Below are positions 57,260-64,000 of a DNA stretch of 64,000 bases, piece after piece. The stretch is from positions 62,001 through 126,000 of the forward strand of contig NZ_NKUB01000002.1 of NCBI RefSeq assembly GCF_003207895.1, in the 5' to 3' direction. Source of the DNA: Komagataeibacter swingsii. Lineage in GTDB: Bacteria; Pseudomonadota; Alphaproteobacteria; Acetobacterales; Acetobacteraceae. How positions within the stretch are numbered: position 1 is the first letter of the stretch; every line of letters begins with the position of its first letter. The notes under the pieces were generated by a model, which saw only the letters and a program-made list of their open reading frames with translations, searched no databases and was not told the DNA's origin. Made by a program: the position numbers and the translations under genes.

Positions 57260-57807
57260 ACGGCAACCGGATGCTTACCGGCCTGCGCCATGCCTGCCCG
57301 CTCACGCGCCAGCAGCCACTGCTTGCGCCCGACACCCCAGCGATATCCGGACAGGCTGCCATCACTGCGTATGACACGATGGCAGGGTATGACCACCGCC
57401 AGCCTGTTTGCCGCACAGGCCCCGGCCACGGCACGCACGGCCCCCGGCCTGCCGATCCGTGCCGCCAGTTCCGTATAGGTCACGGTGGTGCCGCACGGGA
57501 TGGCACGCAGGGCCTGCCACACCTGTAGCTGGAAGGGTGTGCCCTGCATGTCCAGCTTCAGGCCGGGCGGCGCCCATGGCGTATCAATGCACGCCCGCAC
57601 CTTCGCAAGGACACGATCCGCCATTGCGTCATGGACCGGGCGGGCACCCGGAAAGTCGGCCCGCGCCGCATTGTGGAGGGATTCAGGATCATCCCCCAGC
57701 ATGATGGCGGCAATGCCCCCCTGCCCCATCGCCACCAGCACCGTCCCAAGGGCGGACCGGCCGGTGACAAACCGGGTAGCCGTAGCGGCAGGTGATGCTG
57801 GCTTCAT
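57247..57807 (-). CDS. ogt: methylated-DNA--protein-cysteine methyltransferase Ogt
   Basis: Repairs O6-alkylguanine by moving the alkyl group to its own Cys; 186 residues. The active-site stretch VVIPCHRVI has the acceptor Cys142; FQLQVWQALRAIPCGTTVTY and the Arg finger region (GRPGAVRAVAGACAAN) form the DNA-binding helix-turn-helix. ATG 57807 is used, giving the normal size; a longer frame upstream lacks family features. Convergent with and overlapping satP. Confidence 0.93.
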   Translation of the reverse strand: MKPASPAATATRFVTGRSALGTVLVAMGQGGIAAIMLGDDPESLHNAARADFPGARPVHDAMADRVLAKVRACIDTPWAPPGLKLDMQGTPFQLQVWQALRAIPCGTTVTYTELAARIGRPGAVRAVAGACAANRLAVVIPCHRVIRSDGSLSGYRWGVGRKQWLLARERAGMAQAGKHPVAVQEI

Positions 57808-57942
57808 GATCGGGATGCCTCCCTGTGGAGGCATGATCCTATCGCATGCAGCCCCGGGGATACAACAGGGATGACATGCCTGAAGCGCGCCATCCCCGGG
57901 TTGCTGCGCAAACCACCAAGGCGTTTTCAAATACTGCCTTTT

Positions 57943-57962
57943 AAAAAAGCTTCACCAAAAAC
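57943..57962. repeat. partial copy C of the hairpin repeat
   Basis: AAAAAAGCTTCACCAAAAAC matches the right-hand part of the second hairpin seen at 5884-5913 and inside the MITE at 45030-45048. The left arm is degraded. It lies 36 bases after the stop codon of the beta-propeller gene (minus strand) and may help terminate it. Confidence 0.55.
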
Positions 57963-57997
57963 TGCCATTTATCAATGGTCTGTTTCCAGATCGCCTT

Positions 57998-59152
57998 TTA
58001 GCGCAGGATGCCTGTATGCCCGACGGAATACCGTCCCGGCTGCGGCCACACCGTCAGGCCATGCGGTTCCAGCCCCACGGGAATGCTGCGGGTCGCACCC
58101 GTGGTGGTGTCGATGGCGTAGACAACATCGTCAAACCGGCCGGACAGCCACAGCGTCCTGCCGTCGTTGCTGACATTGCCCATGTCGGGGCTGCCGCCAC
58201 CGGGAATGGGCCAGTTGGCCACGACCCTGTCCATTGCGAAATCGATCACGCTGACCCCGCCGGCCTTGCTGTGCGGCGCGCCATGGATCTTGTGCGATCC
58301 CCGGTTGGCCACGTACATCTTCGTGCCATCACGGCTGGGATACAGGCCATGCGTGCCGATGCCGGTGGGAATGAAGCCCGTTTCACGGAAGGTGTCGCCG
58401 TCGATCACGAACACCCCGTCGGCATGCATGTCCGCCACATAGAATTTGTGCCCGTCCGGCGCGGTCAGGATATCCTGCGGCATGCCGCCACGCGACAGCT
58501 TCAGGTACCCGATCAGCGTGCGGTTCACGGTATCGACCTTGGCCAGGTAACCGCCGAATTCACAGGTGAAGATGGCATAGCGCCCGTCGATGGAGAAATC
58601 GGCGTGGTTGACGCCCTTGCACTGCGGGACCGACACCGAACCCTGCATTTCCATCGTGTGCGGGTCACGGAAATCCAGCCGCTGACGGGCTTCGGCCACC
58701 GTAATGGCGGATTTTCCGTCGGGGGTGAAATACATGTTGTACGGGTCATCCACCGCCACGCTGGGCAACGGCTGCGTGGTGCGCGGGTCGATGGGCGTCA
58801 GGCTGCCATCGGTCGTGCCTTCGGCATTGTTGGTGACCCATAACGTGCGCAGGTCCCATGACGGGACGACATGCTGCGGGCTTTTGCCCACCTTGAAACG
58901 CGCCACGACCTTGTATGTCTGCGGGTCGATCACATAGACGTTGTTCGACCGCAGGTTGGGTACGTAAATGCGCGGCGGGTCCTGCGCCACCTCGGGGTTG
59001 AGCTTCCCGGCCCGGGTTTCGGTATAGATGTTGGTCGGGTCCACCACGGGTGGCATTCCGGGAATGGTATCCACGGCCTGCGCAAGCACGCTGCCACCCG
59101 ACAGCAGGAGCATGCCCAGTCCCAGAACCGGCAGCTTTTTCTTTTGTATCAT
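57998..59152 (-). CDS. exported YncE-like beta-propeller protein
   Basis: A 384-residue periplasmic protein with signal peptide (1-25, cleaved near VLAQA) and a seven-bladed beta-propeller of YVTN-type repeats, for example RIYVPNLRSNNVYVIDPQTY, HKFYVADMHADGVFVIDGDT and TKMYVANRGSHKIHG. Two or three Cys are present, and a few His. E. coli YncE is iron/copper related and DNA-binding in vitro, but the role here is not known. It is followed by hairpin copy C. Confidence 0.85.
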   Translation of the reverse strand: MIQKKKLPVLGLGMLLLSGGSVLAQAVDTIPGMPPVVDPTNIYTETRAGKLNPEVAQDPPRIYVPNLRSNNVYVIDPQTYKVVARFKVGKSPQHVVPSWDLRTLWVTNNAEGTTDGSLTPIDPRTTQPLPSVAVDDPYNMYFTPDGKSAITVAEARQRLDFRDPHTMEMQGSVSVPQCKGVNHADFSIDGRYAIFTCEFGGYLAKVDTVNRTLIGYLKLSRGGMPQDILTAPDGHKFYVADMHADGVFVIDGDTFRETGFIPTGIGTHGLYPSRDGTKMYVANRGSHKIHGAPHSKAGGVSVIDFAMDRVVANWPIPGGGSPDMGNVSNDGRTLWLSGRFDDVVYAIDTTTGATRSIPVGLEPHGLTVWPQPGRYSVGHTGILR

Positions 59153-59204
59153 AGTGTGATCCTGTTCCTTGCGGCCCCTATAGCACGCCGTGTGGCTGGT
59201 GCAA

Positions 59205-60026
59205 TCAGTGCGAATTCTGTCCTGTTGGGTCGTGTTGCATGGCCGTCACGGCCGCCGCTACCTGCATGTTGGCCCCTGCCTGCCCCAGCGCAGCACTGGC
59301 CTGTCGCGGGTCGCCGCCATACACCCCCTGCGCCGGGGTTGGCAGGGGGGCGGCGCGCAGGGCCTGCGTGCGCACAAGGGCAGGGTCCAGCGCCAGCATG
59401 AGCGACGTGTCGGACAGGTCGGCATGCATGCCCACCTCCGCCGCATGGCCGTGCTGGCGCAGCCAGGTGGAATAGGCGCCGGGCACCACGTCGTAATATT
59501 CCGCGACGTACAGCACGTGCGCGCCCTGTCCCTGCCAGCGATGGTTGAGCGTATCCGCCACCGCGCGCAGGTCCTTCTGGTAGCCGCCGTGGTCGCCAAT
59601 CAGCACCACGCGCCTGAACCCCTGCACCCGGAAGCTTTCCGCCGCGTCCGACAGCAGGGCGCGGAAAGTCGCGGGCGTAATGCTGATCGTGCCGGCAAAG
59701 CGCATGTGCGACGTGCGCGGCGACGTACCGCCTTCGGGCACGTACGCCACCACGGGCGCGACAAGGGCATGCCCGGCATCGCGGGCAATGCGGCGCGCAA
59801 GGATCATGGCGCGCGCGTCGTGCTTGCCGACCGCGATATAGGGGCCGCTCTGTTCCGTGCCGCCGACGGGAATGATGATGGTGGTGTCGCCGCCATGGAT
59901 GGCGTCACGGATTTCGGTCCATGTCAGTGCCGCGAAATCAACCGTGTCGGGGGGCGTGGCCCGCGCGGGCGCGTACAGCGCCAGCACCAGCGAAAGCCCG
60001 GACAGGAAACCAGAGACCATACGCAT
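59205..60026 (-). CDS. exported creatininase-family protein
   Basis: A 273-residue protein of the creatininase/creatinine amidohydrolase family (metal-dependent amidohydrolase fold), with a signal peptide (about 1-22). The first metal motif reads GGTEQSGPYIAVGKHDARA: the Glu and Asp ligands are there, but the His of the usual TEQHG is Ser. The second motif is IGDHGGYQKDL, and VGMHADLSDTSLML is also conserved. Its substrate is unknown, and the export is unusual for enzymes of this family. ATG 60026 is chosen for the signal peptide. Divergent from katE. Confidence 0.82.
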   Translation of the reverse strand: MRMVSGFLSGLSLVLALYAPARATPPDTVDFAALTWTEIRDAIHGGDTTIIIPVGGTEQSGPYIAVGKHDARAMILARRIARDAGHALVAPVVAYVPEGGTSPRTSHMRFAGTISITPATFRALLSDAAESFRVQGFRRVVLIGDHGGYQKDLRAVADTLNHRWQGQGAHVLYVAEYYDVVPGAYSTWLRQHGHAAEVGMHADLSDTSLMLALDPALVRTQALRAAPLPTPAQGVYGGDPRQASAALGQAGANMQVAAAVTAMQHDPTGQNSH

Positions 60027-60208
60027 GAACGGCAGCCATCCCCACAACGATGCGTGACACATGTCGCCCCTGTTGCCCGGTACGCAGGCGGTTGGCAACC
60101 GTCATCGCGCGGGGAAATGAAACCCTGCCCACGCCAGCCCGTTGGAAAAGCCGGACCTTCTCCCCATCCCTGTTTTTTCCGCCCCCTGCACGGATATGTA
60201 CCCACGCC

Positions 60209-62311
60209 ATGGCCAAGACATCCCATCCCCCCATGTCCCCCACCACGCATACCGGCGCGGGTGGCGAAACCCACCAGACGGCAGGGGGCGATACCCCCGC
60301 CATGACCACCCAGCAGGGTGTCGCGGTATCGGATGACCAGAACACCCTGCGCGCGGGCGCTGGTGGACCGGCGTTGATGGAAGATTTCCATTTCCGGGAA
60401 AAAATCTTCCACTTCGACCACGAACGCATCCCCGAACGCGTGGTCCATGCCCGTGGCTACGGCGCGCATGGCTATTTCGAGCTGACCGACAGCCTGAGCG
60501 ATGTCTGCAAGGCCGATATTTTCGGCAATGTGGGCGCGCGCACCCCCGCCTTCGTCCGGTTTTCCACCGTCGCGGGCAACAAGGGATCGGCGGATATGGT
60601 GCGCGACGTGCGCGGCTTTGCCGTCAAGCTTTATACACAGCAGGGCAACTGGGACCTTGTGGGCAACAACATTCCCGTCTTTTTCATACAGGACGCCATC
60701 AAGTTCCCCGATTTCGTCCATGCGGCCAAGCAGGAGCCGGACCGCGACTTTCCACAGGCCCAGACGGCGCATGACAATTTCTGGGATTTCGTATCGCTCT
60801 CGCCCGAGGCCACGCACATGGTCTGCTGGGCCATGTCCGACCGCGCCATCCCGCGTTCCTTCCGCTTCATGGAAGGGTTCGGGGTGCATACCTTCCGCCT
60901 GATCAATGACGAAGGCCAGTCCACTTACGTCAAGTTTCACTGGAAGCCGAAGCTGGGCCTGCAGTCGGTGGTGTGGAACGAGGCGCTGAAGATCAATGGC
61001 GCCGACCCCGATTTCCACCGCCGCGACCTGTGGCAGGCCATAAACAGCGGCCGTTTCCCGGAATGGGAACTGGGCGTGCAACTGTTTGATGACGCATTTG
61101 CCGACAGTTTTGACTTTGACATCCTCGACCCCACCAAGCTGGTCCCCGAGGAACTGGTGCCGGTCCGCCGCGTGGGACGCCTGGTGCTGGACCGCATGCC
61201 GGACAACTTCTTTGCCGAGACCGAGCAGGTCGCCTTCTGCACCCAGAACGTCGTGCCCGGCATCGACTTCACCAACGACCCGCTGCTGCAGGGGCGCAAC
61301 TTCTCCTACCTTGACACCCAGACCAAGCGCCTTGGCGGCCCCAACTTCACGCATATCCCCATCAACGCGCCCAGATGCCCGTTCCATAATTTCCAGCAGG
61401 ACGGGCACATGGCCATGCACAACCCGAAGGGCCGGGCCAATTACGAACCCAATTCGTGGCCCCAGCCCACTGGCGGCCCGCGTGAAAGCGTGAATGGCTA
61501 TAGGTCGTACCCCGACATGGTGTCGGGCCAGAAGGTCCGCCAGCGTTCGGAATCCTTTGCCGACCATTACAGCCAGGCGCGCCAATTCTTCATCAGCCAG
61601 ACCCCGGTGGAACAGACGCATATCCGCGATGCGTTCGTCTTTGAACTGAGCAAGGTCGAAACCCCCGCCATCCGCGCCCGCATGGTCAGCCACCTGCTGC
61701 ATGTCGATCAGGACCTGGCCAAGGGGGTGGCGAAGGGGCTGGGCCTGTCGCCCCTGCCCGCACCGGCACAGGCCGCCCGCCCCGTGGTCGCGGGGCTGGA
61801 ACCATCGCGCGCCCTGAGCATCCTGAAAAACGGACCGGACAGCTTTGCCGGCCGCAAGCTGGGCATTGTCGTGACAAACGGAGTGGATGCCGCCCTGCTG
61901 GCCGCCCTGCGCGACGCCGCCGGGGACGTGGGCGCCACGGTCGAGCTGATCGCGCCCACCGTGGGCGGCCTGAAGGACAGCGCGGGCCACGACCTGACCG
62001 TGCAGCAGAAGATCAATGGCGGCCCGTCCGTGCTGTATGACGCCGTGGCCCTGCTGCCCACGGTCGAGGGCGCCAATCTCCTGCGGCACGAGGCTACCAT
62101 GCGCGACTTCATTTCCGACGCCTTCGCCCATGCCAAGTTCATCGCGCATAACGACGCCGCCGAGATCGTACTGGCGGCGGCGGGCCTGCACCCCAAGGCG
62201 CGCGACAAAGGCGTGGTCGCCATCCATGGCGCGCAGGACGCGGCCGGTTTCATCCAGACCTGCGCGGCACTGCGCCTGTGGGAGCGTGAAGGCCACGTCC
62301 ACGCTGTCTGA
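60209..62311 (+). CDS. katE: large-subunit catalase HPII, KatE
   Basis: Cytosolic heme catalase of 700 residues, of the large-subunit clade. The catalytic His is His80 in [12 protein letters not shown], with the Asn in [14 protein letters not shown] and the heme-ligand Tyr in [14 protein letters not shown]. The C-terminal 150 residues ([19 protein letters not shown] onward) are the flavodoxin/DJ-1-like domain of this clade. ATG 60209 is chosen because it gives the normal N-terminal arm; the frame stays open upstream. It protects against peroxide from the oxidative metabolism of these bacteria. Confidence 0.95.
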   Translation: MAKTSHPPMSPTTHTGAGGETHQTAGGDTPAMTTQQGVAVSDDQNTLRAGAGGPALMEDFHFREKIFHFDHERIPERVVHARGYGAHGYFELTDSLSDVCKADIFGNVGARTPAFVRFSTVAGNKGSADMVRDVRGFAVKLYTQQGNWDLVGNNIPVFFIQDAIKFPDFVHAAKQEPDRDFPQAQTAHDNFWDFVSLSPEATHMVCWAMSDRAIPRSFRFMEGFGVHTFRLINDEGQSTYVKFHWKPKLGLQSVVWNEALKINGADPDFHRRDLWQAINSGRFPEWELGVQLFDDAFADSFDFDILDPTKLVPEELVPVRRVGRLVLDRMPDNFFAETEQVAFCTQNVVPGIDFTNDPLLQGRNFSYLDTQTKRLGGPNFTHIPINAPRCPFHNFQQDGHMAMHNPKGRANYEPNSWPQPTGGPRESVNGYRSYPDMVSGQKVRQRSESFADHYSQARQFFISQTPVEQTHIRDAFVFELSKVETPAIRARMVSHLLHVDQDLAKGVAKGLGLSPLPAPAQAARPVVAGLEPSRALSILKNGPDSFAGRKLGIVVTNGVDAALLAALRDAAGDVGATVELIAPTVGGLKDSAGHDLTVQQKINGGPSVLYDAVALLPTVEGANLLRHEATMRDFISDAFAHAKFIAHNDAAEIVLAAAGLHPKARDKGVVAIHGAQDAAGFIQTCAALRLWEREGHVHAV

Positions 62312-62401
62312 CCCCCTTGCGCCCGACTGTCCCGCGCGCCCACAATAAGGGCGTTGCCGGACGGACCCAGCCCGGCGTTGCGACAGGCAGGAACCACGCC
62401 C

Positions 62402-62731
62402 ATGACCGATGCCCCGGCGGCCCCCCGGCCCCATGTCTCCATCACCTACTGCACGCAGTGCAACTGGCTGCTGCGGGCGGGATGGATGGCGCAGGAACTG
62501 CTGTCCACCTTCGGGCAGGACCTGGGCAGCGTGACCCTGATCCCGGGCGGCGGCGGGCATTTTGAAATCACGGTTGATGGCCACAGCGTGTGGGAACGCA
62601 AGCGCGACGGTGGTTTTCCGGGGCCTAAGGAACTCAAGCAGCGCGTGCGCGACATCATCGCCCCCGACCGCGACATGGGCCATATCGACCGTAAAAAAAC
62701 CGGACCGGACGACCCGCCGGGCACATTGTAA
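62402..62731 (+). CDS. SelT/SelW/SelH (Rdx) family thioredoxin-like protein
   Basis: A 109-residue redox protein of the Rdx/SelW family with the N-terminal CxxC as YCTQCNW (Cys17 and Cys20) where eukaryotic members have selenocysteine. GGGGHFEITVDG and FPGPKELKQRVRDII are the other conserved stretches. ATG 62402 has AGGA 10 bases upstream. Next to katE, a role in oxidative stress is plausible but not shown. Confidence 0.9.
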   Translation: MTDAPAAPRPHVSITYCTQCNWLLRAGWMAQELLSTFGQDLGSVTLIPGGGGHFEITVDGHSVWERKRDGGFPGPKELKQRVRDIIAPDRDMGHIDRKKTGPDDPPGTL

Positions 62732-62761
62732 CGCCCCCCTGCCCACACCATAATAACGGGT

Positions 62762-63160
62762 ATGATCACATCATACGCCCCCTCCGCCACACATGGCGCC
62801 AGCGCCCACGATATCCGTCAGGAAGTGGCGCGGCTGCGCAGGCTTGCAACATTGCTGGACGCCGCCTTCCGCATTCCCGGCACGAAGGCGCGCTGGGGGC
62901 TGGATACGCTGATCGGGCTGCTGCCGGTGGGCGGGACCGCGATCATGCTCGTGCCCTCGCTCTACATCGTGTGGAAAAGCTGGCATCTGGGCGTGGGGCG
63001 GCCCGTCCTTGCCCGCATGCTGGCCAATGTCCTGGTGGAAGCGGCAGCGGACCTCGTCCCGGTGCTGGGGGACATATTTGACACCGCCTTCAAGGCCGAC
63101 CTGCGTAATGTCGCCCTGCTGGAACAGCATTTCGGCCTGTCCACGCCCCGCACGCCATGA
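62762..63160 (+). CDS. DUF4112 family membrane protein
   Basis: A 132-residue protein of the DUF4112 family. Two hydrophobic stretches contain the family's Gly/Pro motifs: WGLDTLIGLLPVGGTAIML (about residues 45-63) and LVEAAADLVPVLGDIFDTAF (about 92-112). The C-terminal RNVALLEQHFG is also typical. Function unknown. It starts 30 bases after the SelW-like gene and is probably co-transcribed with it. Confidence 0.9.
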   Translation: MITSYAPSATHGASAHDIRQEVARLRRLATLLDAAFRIPGTKARWGLDTLIGLLPVGGTAIMLVPSLYIVWKSWHLGVGRPVLARMLANVLVEAAADLVPVLGDIFDTAFKADLRNVALLEQHFGLSTPRTP

Positions 63161-63253
63161 CCATGGCGGGGGTGCGGCCCCTTGCATGCCGGGCCTGATA
63201 TAAGACACAACATGGCATGATCCGTTTTTCCCCGTTCCGGTGTCCCGCCTGCC

Positions 63254-64000
63254 ATGGCTGACCATACGCTGACGCTTGCACTCGACCTGCTGCGACGGGG
63301 GCAGTTCGCCCATGCCCGCGCCATTCTGGAGGACTGCCCCGCCTCCCCGCGCGCCGAAATCCTGCTGGCGCATGCCCTTGCGGGATGCAACCGCGTGCAG
63401 GAAGCCGCTCGCCTGCTGTGCCGTCAGGCCGTGGCCAATCCCGGCGCGCGCCACCCGGCCTACGACATGCTGGCCCTGCTGCTGCCCCACGACCGGGTGG
63501 ACGAAGCCGAAGCCGTATTGCGCGCTATCCGCCAGCGCGCGCGGCAGGACATCCGCACGCATGACATGCTGGGGGAACTGCTGTTGCAGCGCGGCCGCGC
63601 GGCGGAAGCACAGGCGGTGCTGGCCGAAGGTCTGGGCCTGTCCCCCGCCCAGTTGAGCACCGGCAACCTCATGGCCGTCACCCTGATGGAACAGGGGGAA
63701 TTCGCGGCCGCGCGCGACCTGTTGCATTACATCCTCAAACACCACCCCGACAGCGCCATGACGCAGGCCAACCTTGCCCACCTGCTGGGGGCGTGGAACA
63801 GGCTGGACGAAGCCCTGCAGGCGCATTCCCGCGCGCTGGCGCTGCGCCCCGATGATGCCCGGCTGCGCATGAACCATGCCCTGACGCTGCTGAAAAGCGG
63901 CAGCATGGCCGAAGGCTGGGCGGAATATGAATGGCGGCGCAGGATGCCCGGCCGCCAGCGCCTGCCCGAACAGACCATGCTGCCTGTCCTGCCGCCGGAT
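63254..64000 (+). CDS. TPR-repeat protein, 3' end outside window
   Basis: The 249 residues present are mostly tetratricopeptide repeats (for example PDSAMTQANLAHLLGAWNRL and EALQAHSRALALRPDDARLR). They are followed by GWAEYEWRRRMPGRQRLPEQ, the join typical of TPR proteins that carry a glycosyltransferase-like C-terminal domain. That domain would lie beyond base 64000. ATG 63254 is the first in-frame ATG that fits the repeat start. Role unknown; protein glycosylation is possible. Confidence 0.8.
   Translation, partial: MADHTLTLALDLLRRGQFAHARAILEDCPASPRAEILLAHALAGCNRVQEAARLLCRQAVANPGARHPAYDMLALLLPHDRVDEAEAVLRAIRQRARQDIRTHDMLGELLLQRGRAAEAQAVLAEGLGLSPAQLSTGNLMAVTLMEQGEFAAARDLLHYILKHHPDSAMTQANLAHLLGAWNRLDEALQAHSRALALRPDDARLRMNHALTLLKSGSMAEGWAEYEWRRRMPGRQRLPEQTMLPVLPPD

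Noticed and set aside
59924-62746. A 940-codon minus-strand frame opposite katE
   Set aside because: It is the antisense of the catalase gene; long antisense frames are common in GC-rich genomes, and the catalase residues are intact on the other strand.

Overview
The window is GC-rich, gene-dense alphaproteobacterial DNA, most likely from an acetic acid bacterium (Acetobacteraceae; Komagataeibacter or Gluconacetobacter is my best guess). This rests on several proteins: a short-chain dehydrogenase close to the Gluconobacter xylitol dehydrogenase, a hydrolase close to the Acetobacter alpha-amino-acid ester hydrolase, a MucR/Ros regulator, an OprB porin, Tat-exported flavoproteins paired with c-type cytochromes, and a small mobile element with IS5/IS1031-like ends and TTA duplications. 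I see no tRNA, rRNA, CRISPR array or intact insertion sequence.

Layout. 1-13.5 kb: a CNNM/CorC membrane protein cut by the window edge, an aldo/keto reductase, an acyl-CoA-dehydrogenase-like flavoprotein, the manganese transporter MntH, a YbiO-type mechanosensitive channel, several lineage-specific small proteins, a putative glycosyltransferase, and a two-gene unit of a D-amino-acid-oxidase-like flavoprotein with a cytochrome c. 13.6-29 kb: a seven-gene minus-strand glycogen/trehalose locus, in transcription order glgP, glgA, glgB, glgX, treZ, malQ, treY; the last five overlap end to start. 29-41 kb: small envelope and stress proteins (DUF4142, YfdX, VOC, DUF3574), then a minus-strand run of ester hydrolase, peptide transporter, CDP-diacylglycerol pyrophosphatase and xylitol dehydrogenase, an Hsp70-like ATPase, and a frameshifted solute-binding protein. 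41.9-47.3 kb: a TauE exporter, an M1 peptidase, a 163-bp MITE, mucR, and over 1.3 kb of non-coding DNA that includes an AT-rich island and a cluster of hairpins. 47.3-53.5 kb: an iron-related block with two Fur boxes (P19-like iron-binding protein, a membrane protein, an OprB porin), then an aromatic-acid-efflux-like FUSC protein and small envelope proteins. 53.5-64 kb: a possible small RNA, the operon amine oxidase/cytochrome c/exported RidA, an acetate transporter, Ogt, a beta-propeller protein, an exported creatininase-like protein, catalase KatE, and a TPR protein cut by the window end.

How the genes work together. GlgA and GlgB build and branch glycogen, GlgP and GlgX take it apart, MalQ rearranges short glucans, and TreY/TreZ turn maltooligosaccharides into trehalose, so the locus can move carbon between reserve and osmoprotectant. 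The ADP-glucose synthase gene glgC is not in the window. Two separate units pair a Tat-exported flavoprotein with a cytochrome c, suggesting amino acids or amines are oxidised in the periplasm with electrons passed to the respiratory chain, as these bacteria do for sugars and alcohols. The second unit adds an exported RidA that could hydrolyse the imine product, and the first has a flavoprotein whose sequence appears circularly permuted. I consider these two units the most novel content here.
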